Assembly: GCA_022600175.1 (NCBI GenBank)
Contig: JAHZKW010000105.1
Coordinates: 1-50,638 of the forward strand
From: Campylobacterota bacterium
GTDB taxonomy: Bacteria > Campylobacterota > Campylobacteria > Campylobacterales > QNZT01
DNA: 50,638 nt
Direction of reading: 5' to 3'
Shown: one piece after another, positions 34,178 through 43,301 of the stretch
Position numbering within the stretch: the first letter of the stretch is position 1
Layout of the letters: each line of letters begins with the position of its first letter
The notes under the pieces: generated by a model
Seen by the model: only the letters and a program-made list of their open reading frames with translations
Database searches by the model: none
Told to the model about the DNA's origin: nothing
Position numbers and translations under genes: made by a program

Positions 34178-35143
34178 ATGAATGATGATAATATCTTAAA
34201 GGTTGGATCCAATGAGATGGAGCTTGTGGATTTTCGTATTTTAAAAGAGACAAATGGGAAAATCTATGAAGGGATTTATGGCGTTAATGTTGCCAAAGTC
34301 AGAGAGATTATCAAACTTCCGAACCTAACCGAACTTCCAGGTGCCCCTGACTATATCGATGGTATTTTTGATCTTCGTGGTATTGTGATTCCTGTTGTAA
34401 ACTTAGCAAAATGGATGAACATCAAACCTCCAGAAAAAAGCGAACTTCAACTTCGCGTCATTATCACCGAGTTTAATAATATCCTTATTGGATTTGCCGT
34501 ACATGAGGCCAGACGAATCAGGCGAATCAGCTGGTCAGACATAGAGTCTGCCTCTTTTGCATCTAGTGATCAAGGTGCCTTTGATAAAACAAAAATCACA
34601 GGTGTCACTAAAATAGAAAATGATGAAGTCCTCCTTGTACTAGATCTTGAAAGTATTGTTGAAGAACTTGGCTTCTATCAGCCCTCTACAGACTTTACAG
34701 AAGATGCTATAGAGAAGTTTAAAGGTACCGCTTTAATCCTCGATGATAGTGCCACGGCAAGACGTATTGTCAAAGAAGCAATGCAAAAGATGGGATTTAG
34801 TGTTGTTGAAGCCAAAGATGGCGTTGATGGTCTTGAAAAACTCAATGAACTTATCAATATCTTTGGTGAATCACTTACCCAAGAGTTACGGATTATCATT
34901 AGTGATGTCGAAATGCCACAAATGGATGGATTTCATTTTGCATCACACGTTAAAAAAGATGACAGAACAAAAAATATTCCTTTAGTCTTTAACTCTTCCA
35001 TTAGTGATCATTTTAGTGATATACGAGGTGCAGATGCAGGCGCAGATGCTTATCTTACAAAATTTGATGCATCCACATTTTATACAGAAGTCGCAAAAGC
35101 GATTCATTCACATGCAGATAAAACTATGGCTTCAATAGCATAA
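34178..35143 (+). CDS. cheV: Chemotaxis protein CheV (CheW-REC)
   Basis: 321 aa. CheW-like domain (about 1-165; GVNVAKVREII, GIFDLRGIVIPVVNL) followed by a receiver domain (about 185-310) with LILDDSATARRIV, the phospho-acceptor in IISDVEMPQMDGF near residue 245, the FNSSIS switch and the YLTKFD lysine. CheV couples receptors to CheA and can take phosphate from it for adaptation. AAGGGG precedes the ATG. First of a cheV-cheA-cheW operon. Confidence 0.93.
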   Translation: MNDDNILKVGSNEMELVDFRILKETNGKIYEGIYGVNVAKVREIIKLPNLTELPGAPDYIDGIFDLRGIVIPVVNLAKWMNIKPPEKSELQLRVIITEFNNILIGFAVHEARRIRRISWSDIESASFASSDQGAFDKTKITGVTKIENDEVLLVLDLESIVEELGFYQPSTDFTEDAIEKFKGTALILDDSATARRIVKEAMQKMGFSVVEAKDGVDGLEKLNELINIFGESLTQELRIIISDVEMPQMDGFHFASHVKKDDRTKNIPLVFNSSISDHFSDIRGADAGADAYLTKFDASTFYTEVAKAIHSHADKTMASIA

Positions 35144-35155
35144 GGAGAACAGAAG

Positions 35156-37573
35156 ATGGATGATTTACAAGAAATTCTAGAAGACTTTTTGATTGAGGCC
35201 TTTGAACTTATTGAACAGATGGATCAAGATCTCGTTGAACTAGAATCCAATCCCGAAGATCTAGAGCTACTGAATGGTATTTTTAGAGTTGCCCATACGG
35301 TCAAAGGTTCAAGTTCATTTTTAAATTTTGATATTCTTACAGAACTTACACACCATATGGAAGATGTACTCAACAAAGCAAGAAAAGATGAACTAAAAAT
35401 CACCCCTGATATTATGGATGTAATCTTAGAATCTGTTGATATGATGAAGGGACTTTTAGAGTCTATCAAAGAGAATGGCAACGATACAGAGAGTGGTATT
35501 GAAATTAAAAATATCTGTGCACAATTTGATGCTATCTCTAATGGAAAAAGTATCCCTGAAAAACAAGAGGGTGAATGCCTTGAAGCAGAGATCAATGAAG
35601 TGATGAATGAAATGACATCACCAACGATTGAAGAGTCACCTGCACCGCAAGAAGAACCCACACCTGAACCTGAGACAGCTGTGAGTGATGAAGATCTTTC
35701 TAGTCTTTCAGATGATGAAGTGGAAGCAGAGATTGAGAGACTACTCGCAGAAAAGATGGAAGAAAAGCTTGCAAAAAAAGCAAAAAAAGCACAATCTACC
35801 CCAGAATCAAAGCCTGCTGAAGTTACGATCACACCAGAACCACAAATAGCTACACCTGCACCAAAACCAGCGGTACCTGTTAAAAAAGAGGTAGCAAAAG
35901 CAAAAACCCCACCTAAAAAAGTAGAGAAAAAAGTAGCCTCTACCCCAGAACAGACGATTCGTGTTGAAGTAAATAGACTAGATCACCTTATGAATCTTAT
36001 CGGAGAGTTAGTACTAGGGAAAAATAGACTCTTAAAAATTTATGATGACGTTGAAGAGCGTTATGAAGGTGAAAAGTTTTTAGAAGAGCTCAACCAGGTG
36101 GTCTCTTCCGTATCATTGGTCACAACAGATCTACAAATTGCCGTCATGAAAACAAGAATGTTACCAGTCTCTAAAGTCTTTAATAAATTTCCTAGACTTG
36201 TACGTGATCTTTCACGTGAACTTAACAAAGAGATCGATCTTATCCTAACAGGAGAAGAGACAGAACTTGATAAATCAATTGTTGAAGAGATTGGTGATCC
36301 ATTGGTTCACATGATTCGAAATTCATGTGATCATGGGGTGGAATCTCCAGAGATAAGAATTGCCGCAGATAAACCAGCAAAAGGTACAGTCAACCTCAAA
36401 GCTTATAATGAAGGTAATCAAATTGTCATCGAAATTAAAGATGATGGTGCAGGTATGGATGCAGACTTCTTAAAAATGAAAGCGCTTGATAAAGAGATTA
36501 TTACTGAACGTGAAGCGGAAAACCTCTCTGATAAAGAAGCATATAGTCTCATCTTTAAACCAGGCTTCTCAACAGCTGCTAAAGTAACAGGTGTTTCAGG
36601 AAGAGGTGTTGGTATGGATGTTGTAAAAACCAATATCGAAAAACTTAATGGTATTATTGATATCGATAGTGAGCTTGGTGTAGGATCAACTTTTAAACTC
36701 AAGATCCCTCTTACTTTAGCTATTATGCAAGCCCTACTTGTCTCTGCTCAAGAGGAGTATTTTGCAATTCCACTCTCTTCGGTACTTGAAACTGTAAGAA
36801 TTTCAATCGATGAAGTCTATACGATAGAGGGTAAAAATGTTCTTCGTCTAAGAGATGAGATTCTTTCACTTGTTAGACTCTCTGATATGTTTGGTGTAGA
36901 ACAAGTCTTTGACAGTGGTGAACACGCGTATGTAGTGATTATCGGTCTTGCTGAGAGTAAGATGGGTATTATCGTTGATGGTCTTGTCGGGCAAGAGGAG
37001 ATTGTTATCAAATCTATGGGTGATTATCTACAAGGTATTGAAGGAATTGCAGGAGCGACCATTAGAGGTGATGGTGGTGTGACCCTGATTACTGATGTTG
37101 CTGCAATGATGAATCTTGCAAAGGGAATCAAAGTAGATCTCACACAAGAAGCATCAAACAACCTGACACAAGTCAAAAATAACCCAAGTGATTATAATGT
37201 ACTTATTGTGGATGATAGTAAAACAGATCGAACTATCATGCAAAAATCATTAGCACCTTTGGGGGTCACACTCTCTGAAGCAACCAATGGTGTAGAAGCA
37301 CTCAATATTCTCAAATCAAATGAAACATCTTTTGATGCAATCTTAGTAGATATCGAAATGCCTCAAATGGATGGCTATACACTCGCAAGTGAAATTAGAA
37401 AATACTCAAAGTATAAAAAACTACCGCTTCTAGCAGTCACCTCGAGAACTTCCAAATCTGATCGATTAAGAGGTGTGGAAGTTGGTATGACAGAGTATAT
37501 TACGAAACCATATTCACCTGAATATCTAAGAAACGCAGTCAGTAAAAATATTAAATTACCGGTGGAGGCATAA
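35156..37573 (+). CDS. cheA: Chemotaxis histidine kinase CheA with C-terminal receiver
   Basis: 805 aa. Order: HPt domain (RVAHTVKGSSSF, phospho-His47), a Pro/Glu/Lys-rich linker (about 160-260) with no obvious P2 domain, dimerisation helices (RLDHLMNLIGELVLGKNR), the HATPase domain (MIRNSCDHGVESP; IKDDGAGMD; GFSTAAKVTGVSGRGVGMDVV), a CheW-like domain (about 525-665), and a receiver domain (VLIVDDSKTDRTIM, VDIEMPQMDGY, YITKPYSPE). The CheA-REC hybrid is the Campylobacterota form, where the extra receiver probably acts as a phosphate sink. Lack of P2 suggests direct phosphotransfer. Confidence 0.96.
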   Translation: MDDLQEILEDFLIEAFELIEQMDQDLVELESNPEDLELLNGIFRVAHTVKGSSSFLNFDILTELTHHMEDVLNKARKDELKITPDIMDVILESVDMMKGLLESIKENGNDTESGIEIKNICAQFDAISNGKSIPEKQEGECLEAEINEVMNEMTSPTIEESPAPQEEPTPEPETAVSDEDLSSLSDDEVEAEIERLLAEKMEEKLAKKAKKAQSTPESKPAEVTITPEPQIATPAPKPAVPVKKEVAKAKTPPKKVEKKVASTPEQTIRVEVNRLDHLMNLIGELVLGKNRLLKIYDDVEERYEGEKFLEELNQVVSSVSLVTTDLQIAVMKTRMLPVSKVFNKFPRLVRDLSRELNKEIDLILTGEETELDKSIVEEIGDPLVHMIRNSCDHGVESPEIRIAADKPAKGTVNLKAYNEGNQIVIEIKDDGAGMDADFLKMKALDKEIITEREAENLSDKEAYSLIFKPGFSTAAKVTGVSGRGVGMDVVKTNIEKLNGIIDIDSELGVGSTFKLKIPLTLAIMQALLVSAQEEYFAIPLSSVLETVRISIDEVYTIEGKNVLRLRDEILSLVRLSDMFGVEQVFDSGEHAYVVIIGLAESKMGIIVDGLVGQEEIVIKSMGDYLQGIEGIAGATIRGDGGVTLITDVAAMMNLAKGIKVDLTQEASNNLTQVKNNPSDYNVLIVDDSKTDRTIMQKSLAPLGVTLSEATNGVEALNILKSNETSFDAILVDIEMPQMDGYTLASEIRKYSKYKKLPLLAVTSRTSKSDRLRGVEVGMTEYITKPYSPEYLRNAVSKNIKLPVEA

Positions 37574-37576
37574 GCC

Positions 37577-38080
37577 ATGAGTGAACAACTAGAGCAAGTT
37601 TTACAAAACCAAAAAAAGCAAATGGATAGTGAATTAGGTTCTAACCATAGGGAAGAGGATATTACTCAACTTGTTGGTTTTATCGTAGGTGATGAAGAGT
37701 ATGCTATACCTATTTTAAATATTCAAGAGATTATTAAGCCAATCGAATATACAAGAGTACCAAGCACACCTGCCTATGTATTAGGAGCGTTTAACTTAAG
37801 AGGAAATGTCATTCCATTGATTGATCTTAGAATGAAATTTAATCTTCCTGCCCTTAACCAAAATGAGGATACCCGTTATATTGTTATGAAAGAGGGAGAA
37901 AATATTGCAGGTTTTGTGATCGATAAACTGACTGAAGCCGTACGGCTTAAAGCGAGTCAAATTGAATCAGCACCTGAAACACTGCATAAAGAAAAAGGGA
38001 CGATCAATGGTATTGGAAAACGTGCAGATAGTATCCTTACGATTCTAAACGTCAGCTCCCTTTTAAAAAGAGATTTTTAG
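37577..38080 (+). CDS. cheW: Chemotaxis coupling protein CheW
   Basis: 167 aa. A single CheW SH3-like domain (QLVGFIVGDEEYAIPILNIQEII; YVLGAFNLRGNVIPLIDLRMKFNL; ILTILNVSSLL), preceded by a 30-residue Gln/Glu-rich N-terminus that is longer than usual. Links receptors to CheA. GGAGG lies upstream of the ATG, 3 nt after cheA. A strong terminator overlaps its 3' end. Confidence 0.95.
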   Translation: MSEQLEQVLQNQKKQMDSELGSNHREEDITQLVGFIVGDEEYAIPILNIQEIIKPIEYTRVPSTPAYVLGAFNLRGNVIPLIDLRMKFNLPALNQNEDTRYIVMKEGENIAGFVIDKLTEAVRLKASQIESAPETLHKEKGTINGIGKRADSILTILNVSSLLKRDF

Positions 38081-38106
38081 AGTTGATCACTCTTTAAATC
38101 TTTTTT
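38071..38106 (+). terminator. Rho-independent terminator of cheVAW
   Basis: AGATTT / AAATCT and AGAGT / ACTCT stack around a 2x2 mismatch with loop TGATC, then a run of T (38101-38106). The stem begins inside the last cheW codons. Confidence 0.8.
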
Positions 38107-38114
38107 CACACGCA

Positions 38115-39035
38115 CTATCTTCTGTTTTCAATAATCTTTTTTGCCAATGCAAAGTTATTAGCTGCCATCATATGCATTTTAGGATGTAGATCATAAATAT
38201 CACTAAAAGTTTGTATACTCATCTCAAGCCCAATCTTTTCCTGCTCAACATCAGAGATATTTTTCGCATTAAAAAGTTTTTCACTCCATGTTTTTGGCAC
38301 TTCTACTCCTGGTACGTGTGCGGTTAAAAATTGTGCCGTACGAAGCTTGGTAATAGGAAAGAAACCTAAGATCAGTTCTGCCTCTTTCGCTTTTGGTCCA
38401 GCTTCAATTTTTGCTTTGGCAAACAACTCTAATAACATTTTGGCATTTTCTATACTATAAACAGGTTGTGTGATAACCCCTTGTGCACCATGTTCGAGCT
38501 TTAATCTCAGTTTTTTCTGAAGATTTTTAGGATTTCTAGCAAAGGCATTTGCTACAGCAAAAGGATAGATAGGTGCAGGACGCGTATCTAGAGGTTTACC
38601 AGCATAGTCAATTCCCCCATTAAAACAGTTGATCATATCTAAAAGCAGTGTTGAATTACCTTCAAAAACTCCCTTAGTTTTAGGTTGATCACTCATCGAT
38701 GCAGGATCGCCTGTCAAGGCTAAAATAGCCCTGATATCAGACTCATTAGCCCCTAAAAGATCTGATTGTAAACCTATCTTATTACGATCACGCATAGAGA
38801 CAGTTGCGATAGTGGGTTTTTTAAATGTATTTTGCAACTTTAAAGATGCAAAAAGTGCACTATATCTCATCTTAGCAAGAGGTGAATCTGTTACCGAAAA
38901 CCCATCTACTTTTTTATGTAATCCTAACTCTTTGATACGCTCAATAATAGGCGTAAAAGTAGCAGAGTGTTTGGGGGTTGTTTCCAATGTTAAAAAGGAG
39001 TCATTTTTTAATTTTTCTATAAATTGCTCAAACAT
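38115..39035 (-). CDS. Methylenetetrahydrofolate reductase family protein
   Basis: 306 aa, MTHFR TIM barrel. Motifs: LETTPKHSATFTP at the start, VSMRDRNKIGLQSDLLGANESDIRAILALTGDPAS near residues 80-115 (FAD/folate site), AVANAFARNP, GAQGVITQPVY near 195 and LILGFFPITK near 230. The LGFFP(I) block is usual for MetF relatives. It reduces methylene-THF to methyl-THF for methionine synthesis; a divergent group, so an alternative C1 role is possible. Ribosome site GAGGAAAG before the ATG. Confidence 0.8.
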   Translation of the reverse strand: MFEQFIEKLKNDSFLTLETTPKHSATFTPIIERIKELGLHKKVDGFSVTDSPLAKMRYSALFASLKLQNTFKKPTIATVSMRDRNKIGLQSDLLGANESDIRAILALTGDPASMSDQPKTKGVFEGNSTLLLDMINCFNGGIDYAGKPLDTRPAPIYPFAVANAFARNPKNLQKKLRLKLEHGAQGVITQPVYSIENAKMLLELFAKAKIEAGPKAKEAELILGFFPITKLRTAQFLTAHVPGVEVPKTWSEKLFNAKNISDVEQEKIGLEMSIQTFSDIYDLHPKMHMMAANNFALAKKIIENRR

Positions 39036-39089
39036 ATCTTTCCTCTATGTATATCTTGGTATTATAACGAAAAAATTTAAGGAATAGGG

Positions 39090-39710
39090 ATGAAACTGTG
39101 TGTGTTCGACTTTGACTCAACACTGATGGATGGAGAAACAATCGATTTTTTGGCTAGACCTTTAGGGCTTGAAGAAAAAGTTGCAGGTATCACTGAGCGT
39201 GCTATGCAAGGGGAACTAGACTTTTTTGAAAGCCTCACAACGAGGGTATCACTGCTCAAAGGGTTAGAACAATCTACAGTTGATCAAATTTGTCAAAACT
39301 TACCATATATGCCAGGAGCCAAAGAGACTATAGCAATGCTTAAAGAGAGAGGTTACACTGTCATCGTTTTTAGCGGTGGATTCAGAAACGCCACCTCTTA
39401 TGCCAAAGATATCTTAGGCTTTGATGCAGATTTTTCAAATATTTTACATCAACGTGAAGGTATTTTAACAGGTCTTGTAGGTGGAGATATGATGTTTGAC
39501 TTCTCAAAAGGAGACATGATCACACGTATCCAAAACCTTCTTCATGTAGACAGAGCGAACACCATGGTCGTAGGTGATGGGGCAAATGACAGATCAATGT
39601 TTGCACATGCCGATACTAGAGTCGCCTTTTGTGCAAAAGATATTTTAAAACACGAAGCAAATATCATTATTGATATTAAAGACTTAACACAAATCTTGAA
39701 GGAGATATAA
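39090..39710 (+). CDS. serB: Phosphoserine phosphatase
   Basis: 206 aa. HAD hydrolase with DFDSTLMDGE (nucleophile and acid Asp at 8 and 10 from the start), FSGGF near residue 93, the Lys of FSKGDMI near 137 and VGDGANDRSM near 155. Last step of serine synthesis. Shorter than E. coli SerB because it lacks the ACT-like N-terminus. AAGGAA precedes the ATG. Followed by tal after 4 nt. Confidence 0.93.
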   Translation: MKLCVFDFDSTLMDGETIDFLARPLGLEEKVAGITERAMQGELDFFESLTTRVSLLKGLEQSTVDQICQNLPYMPGAKETIAMLKERGYTVIVFSGGFRNATSYAKDILGFDADFSNILHQREGILTGLVGGDMMFDFSKGDMITRIQNLLHVDRANTMVVGDGANDRSMFAHADTRVAFCAKDILKHEANIIIDIKDLTQILKEI

Positions 39711-39714
39711 CCAA

Positions 39715-40713
39715 ATGTATATAGAAGATGCAAAATTTTCACTATGGTGTGATTTTATAGAGAGAGATTTTTTAAGTGATGGACTTAATAAGCTAATTGA
39801 TCAAAAAATTGTTAATGGTGCAACAAGTAACCCTGCAATTTTTAAGAGTGCATTTTTAACTTCACCCGCATATAAAAGTGATATTGAAGCACTTCAGGGA
39901 AAAGATGCAAAAGAGATCTATGAAACTTTAGCTATCAAAGATATTCAAACTTCTGCCGATTTACTTCAAGATCTATATCTAAATGAAGATGATGGGTTTA
40001 TCAGTATTGAAGTAGATCCAAATCTCTGTGATGATGCTGAGGGGACAATTGAAGAAGCCAGAAGACTTCATCAGGCAATAGGTCGTGAAAATGTCATGAT
40101 CAAAATCCCAGCAACCAAAGCAGGTTTTGAAGCGATGGAGATACTAATTGCAGAGGGTATACATATCAATGCAACACTTATTTTTTCCCCTGCACAGGCG
40201 CTAGGCTGTCTAGATGCTTTTGAAAAAGGTTCGAAACAGTTTGCTCAAAAGAGTAACAAAGCCTTGCCAGAAGCAGTAATTAGTATTTTTGTCAGTAGAT
40301 TTGATCGAAAAATGGATGCACCATTTTTTGATAAAAATATCAAAGGTGGATTGCTTGGAATTTTCAATGCAAACCGTATTTATAACGATATAACAAAAAG
40401 AGCGCTACCAAATGTTAGAGCTCTTTTTGCAAGTACAGGTGTTAAAGGTGATACATATGTCCCAGACTACTATATCACTAACCTGCTCTTTAAAAACTCT
40501 GTCAATACAGCACCCATCGATACGATCGATGCTTTTGTAAAAACAGGGATTAAAGAGAGTAGAGAGCCATTTACTGAAGCACAAGTAGACGATTTTTTCA
40601 ATGTCGTTGAAAACCAAGGCTTTGATATGGAACAAGTCTATGACGAACTTATGGATGAAGGATTGGTGGCATTTAAAGATGCTTTCAAAGATATTTTAAA
40701 CGAACTAAACTAG
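39715..40713 (+). CDS. tal: Transaldolase
   Basis: 332 aa. FSLWCDFIERDFL at the start, GATSNPAIFKSAF near residue 36, the Schiff-base Lys in NVMIKIPATKAGFEAM near 122, and TLIFSPAQALGCLDAFEKG near 155. It moves a dihydroxyacetone unit in the non-oxidative pentose phosphate pathway. Longer form typical of Campylobacterota. GAAGGAGA before the ATG. Confidence 0.95.
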   Translation: MYIEDAKFSLWCDFIERDFLSDGLNKLIDQKIVNGATSNPAIFKSAFLTSPAYKSDIEALQGKDAKEIYETLAIKDIQTSADLLQDLYLNEDDGFISIEVDPNLCDDAEGTIEEARRLHQAIGRENVMIKIPATKAGFEAMEILIAEGIHINATLIFSPAQALGCLDAFEKGSKQFAQKSNKALPEAVISIFVSRFDRKMDAPFFDKNIKGGLLGIFNANRIYNDITKRALPNVRALFASTGVKGDTYVPDYYITNLLFKNSVNTAPIDTIDAFVKTGIKESREPFTEAQVDDFFNVVENQGFDMEQVYDELMDEGLVAFKDAFKDILNELN

Positions 40714-40715
40714 CA

Positions 40716-40745
40716 CTTTGTAGACAGTATACTCTGTCTGCAAAG
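40716..40745 (+). terminator. Strong hairpin between tal and the PilT-type gene
   Basis: CTTTGTAGACAG pairs with CTGTCTGCAAAG (12 bp, one G-U) around a 6-nt loop. There is no T-run; the hairpin ends about 10 nt before the Shine-Dalgarno of the next gene. An alternative fold, CTCTG..CAGAG, shares its right arm. Terminator, attenuator or mRNA-processing site; not decidable by eye. Confidence 0.5.
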
Positions 40746-40766
40746 GCAGAGTAACAAAGGACAAAG

Positions 40767-42068
40767 ATGACAGTAGTGGATATCGACCAACTGGTAGACC
40801 AACAACTTAACAACGGAAACATTGATCCAAGAGCATCTGAAAAAGCTGCTGCTACAGCGCAAAAGAGTGAAGATCAAAATGCTGTAGCATCCACAAACTT
40901 TAAAAAAGAAGCACATTTTGAGGCCAATGATCTTGAATATAAAATGCTTAAAAAACTCAAATTTTACCTTTCAGGACTTGTTGAACATGGCGGTAGTGAT
41001 CTACATATCAAAAGTTCTTCACTCATACGTGGAAGAATCAACGGTGAAATGGTACCCTTATCCAATGAAAAAATCAGTTATAGCGATGGATTACAACTTG
41101 CTAAAGAGGTTTTAAAAAGCCGTTTTGAAGAGTTAGTAGAGAATAAAAGTGTAGACTTCAACTATAAGCTCAATGAAAAGTATCGTTTTCGTGGCAACAT
41201 GTTTTTTCAAACAGATGGTGTTTCTGCTGTCTTTAGGGTTATTCCTGTGGAAATTCCCAGTATGCATGACCTCAAACTACCTGCTTCTATTGAGAAATTT
41301 TGTCACCTTAAACGTGGACTTGTTCTCGTTACTGGTCCTACAGGTAGTGGTAAATCAACCACACTCGCATCCATTATTAATCAGATCAATAAAGATCAAA
41401 GAAAACATATTATCACGATTGAAGATCCAGTAGAGTTTGTCTATAAGGATCAAAGTTCACTGATCAATCAAAGGGCAATCGGATCAGATGCACTCAACTT
41501 TTCTACAGCCCTACGTGCGGCACTTCGTGAAGATCCTGATGTTATCTTAGTGGGTGAAATGCGTGATATGGAGACGATTGAAACTGCGATGCATGCAGCG
41601 GAAACTGGGCACTTAGTACTCTCCACGCTCCATACAGTAGATGCCAAAGATACAATTAACAGAATCATCGGTATGTTCCCAGGAAATGAACAAAACAAAA
41701 TCAGAATGTCACTAGCAGCCACTTTGCAAGGTGTACTTTCACAACGACTCATCAAAACAGTCGATAACAAAAGAGCTGCAGCCATAGAGATCCTTATCAA
41801 AAATGCAAGAATCGAATCTCTGATTTCTGAATCAAGAGACAGTGAAATCACGGATGCAATCGAAGAGGGAAAAGATATCTATGGTACACAATCTTTTGAT
41901 CAAGCACTTTTAGATCTTTACAAAAGTGGTAAAATCACCGTTGAAGATGCCCTGCTTAATGCTTCAAACGCCAGTGATTTACAGATGAAGTTAACAAGTC
42001 ATGATAGTGCGGCACAAGGTGAAGTCAATCTACAAGATAGTATGATCGATCTTAAAATCACCGAATAA
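40767..42068 (+). CDS. PilT-type secretion ATPase
   Basis: 433 aa. GspE/PilT family hexameric ATPase: PAS-like N-domain GGSDLHIKSSS (about residue 75), Walker A TGPTGSGKSTTL (about 190), Asp box HIITIEDPVEFVY, Walker B REDPDVILVGEMRDMETIETAM, and the His box AETGHLVLSTLHT. These are the PilT/PilU (retraction) set. An N-terminal extension of about 60 residues (Gln/Asn/Ala-rich) and an acidic C-terminal tail are unusual. No pilus structural gene is near, so twitching is not established. Confidence 0.85.
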   Translation: MTVVDIDQLVDQQLNNGNIDPRASEKAAATAQKSEDQNAVASTNFKKEAHFEANDLEYKMLKKLKFYLSGLVEHGGSDLHIKSSSLIRGRINGEMVPLSNEKISYSDGLQLAKEVLKSRFEELVENKSVDFNYKLNEKYRFRGNMFFQTDGVSAVFRVIPVEIPSMHDLKLPASIEKFCHLKRGLVLVTGPTGSGKSTTLASIINQINKDQRKHIITIEDPVEFVYKDQSSLINQRAIGSDALNFSTALRAALREDPDVILVGEMRDMETIETAMHAAETGHLVLSTLHTVDAKDTINRIIGMFPGNEQNKIRMSLAATLQGVLSQRLIKTVDNKRAAAIEILIKNARIESLISESRDSEITDAIEEGKDIYGTQSFDQALLDLYKSGKITVEDALLNASNASDLQMKLTSHDSAAQGEVNLQDSMIDLKITE

Positions 42069-42074
42069 TAACAG

Positions 42075-42113
42075 ATTTCAGGCTATATACTTTTCTACAC
42101 TTTAGCCTGAAAT
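42075..42113. terminator. Inverted repeat after the PilT-type gene
   Basis: ATTTCAGGCTA and TAGCCTGAAAT are a perfect 11-bp inverted repeat with a 17-nt loop, 7 nt after the stop codon. There is no T-run. Likely a terminator or mRNA 3'-end stabiliser before rplY. Confidence 0.55.
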
Positions 42114-42188
42114 ATGAACCCCTAAGCACTTTTTTATCTTAGTTTCTGTATAGTCTCTGTCTTAAATTTTAAATCATAAAGGAACACA

Positions 42189-42725
42189 ATGCTAGAAGGT
42201 ATCGTTAGAGATAGTATCGGTAAAAAAGCAACTAAAGCTTTCAGACGAGATGGTTATCTAATCGCCAACATTTACGCTAAAGGATTAGAAAATATCAATG
42301 CTGCATTCAAATCAAATGAATTTATCAAAGCAGTAAGAGCAAAAGAGACATTAATCTTTGATGTAAAAGTAGGTGACAAAGTACTTCCTGTAATTATTCA
42401 AGAGTACCAAAGAGATCCAGTGACAAGTCAACTTCTTCATGTTGATCTTAGAGTTGCACAAGAAGGTATTTTATCAAAATACCTTATTCCAGTTAAAACA
42501 ACAGGAACACCTAAAGGTCTTAAAAATAAAGGTGTATTAATCACTTCTAAAAAAAGACTACTTGTAAAATGTAAAGCAGAAGATCTTCCAAATGCATTTG
42601 TACTTGATGTAAGTGATCTTGATGTAGGTGACTCTGTACTCGTAAGAGATATCGATGCAATTGAAAATGTTCAAATTATGGACGCAGATAGAGTTTCAGT
42701 TGTTGGTGTAATTAAAGCTAAATAG
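42189..42725 (+). CDS. rplY: 50S ribosomal protein L25 (Ctc form)
   Basis: 178 aa. Two-domain L25/general stress protein Ctc: N-terminal 5S rRNA-binding beta-barrel (about 1-90; [43 protein letters not shown]) and a C-terminal TL5-type domain ([22 protein letters not shown]). AAAGGAAC before the ATG. Followed by pth after 15 nt, an order conserved in this phylum. Confidence 0.94.
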   Translation: MLEGIVRDSIGKKATKAFRRDGYLIANIYAKGLENINAAFKSNEFIKAVRAKETLIFDVKVGDKVLPVIIQEYQRDPVTSQLLHVDLRVAQEGILSKYLIPVKTTGTPKGLKNKGVLITSKKRLLVKCKAEDLPNAFVLDVSDLDVGDSVLVRDIDAIENVQIMDADRVSVVGVIKAK

Positions 42726-42740
42726 AGCCTATACACAATT

Positions 42741-43301
42741 ATGACACTCATTGTCGGACTGGGTAACCCTACTGACAAATATAAGCATAACCGACATAAT
42801 ATCGGTTTTATGGTCATTGATAAACTTGTCAATGACCGTAACGCTTCAAATATTACAAAAGCTCCTTTTAAAGGGGTGCTTTTTAAATCAAACAATCTAC
42901 TTTTTTTAAAACCAATGACTTATATGAACCTCTCAGGCGAAAGTGTGGGTGCAGTTGATGCTTATTATAAACCAGATCAAATTATCGTCATTCATGATGA
43001 GTTAGATGTCGAATTTGGCAAAATACGCTTTAAAAATGGTGGCAGTCATGGTGGACATAACGGACTAAAATCAATTGATGCACATGTCGGGGCAGATTAT
43101 GATAGATTACGTTTAGGCATTGGTAGACCTGCTTTTAAAGGTGAAGTTACAAAACATGTCTTAAGTGATTTTTCAAAAGAAGAGAAACCTTGTTTAGAAA
43201 ATATTATCGATAAAGCATCTGAGATTGTTTTAGATCTTGCAGGCTCAGACATCAAATCTATACAACAGCAACATGCTTCAAAGCAGAGCTATTGTATATG
43301 A
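42741..43301 (+). CDS. pth: Peptidyl-tRNA hydrolase
   Basis: 186 aa. VGLGNPTDKYKHNRHNIGFMV with catalytic His near residue 20, FLKPMTYMNLSGESV near 55, IVIHDELDVEFGKIRFKNGGSHGGHNGLKSI near 80-110 and YDRLRLGIGRP. Frees tRNA from stalled peptides. No clear Shine-Dalgarno; the gene probably depends on coupling with rplY. Its stop overlaps the next ATG. Confidence 0.95.
   Translation: MTLIVGLGNPTDKYKHNRHNIGFMVIDKLVNDRNASNITKAPFKGVLFKSNNLLFLKPMTYMNLSGESVGAVDAYYKPDQIIVIHDELDVEFGKIRFKNGGSHGGHNGLKSIDAHVGADYDRLRLGIGRPAFKGEVTKHVLSDFSKEEKPCLENIIDKASEIVLDLAGSDIKSIQQQHASKQSYCI

Noticed and set aside
35224..35832. Minus-strand 202-codon frame opposite cheA
   Set aside because: It is the Ser-rich antisense of the Glu/Lys/Pro-rich CheA linker; no ribosome site, and cheA is certain.
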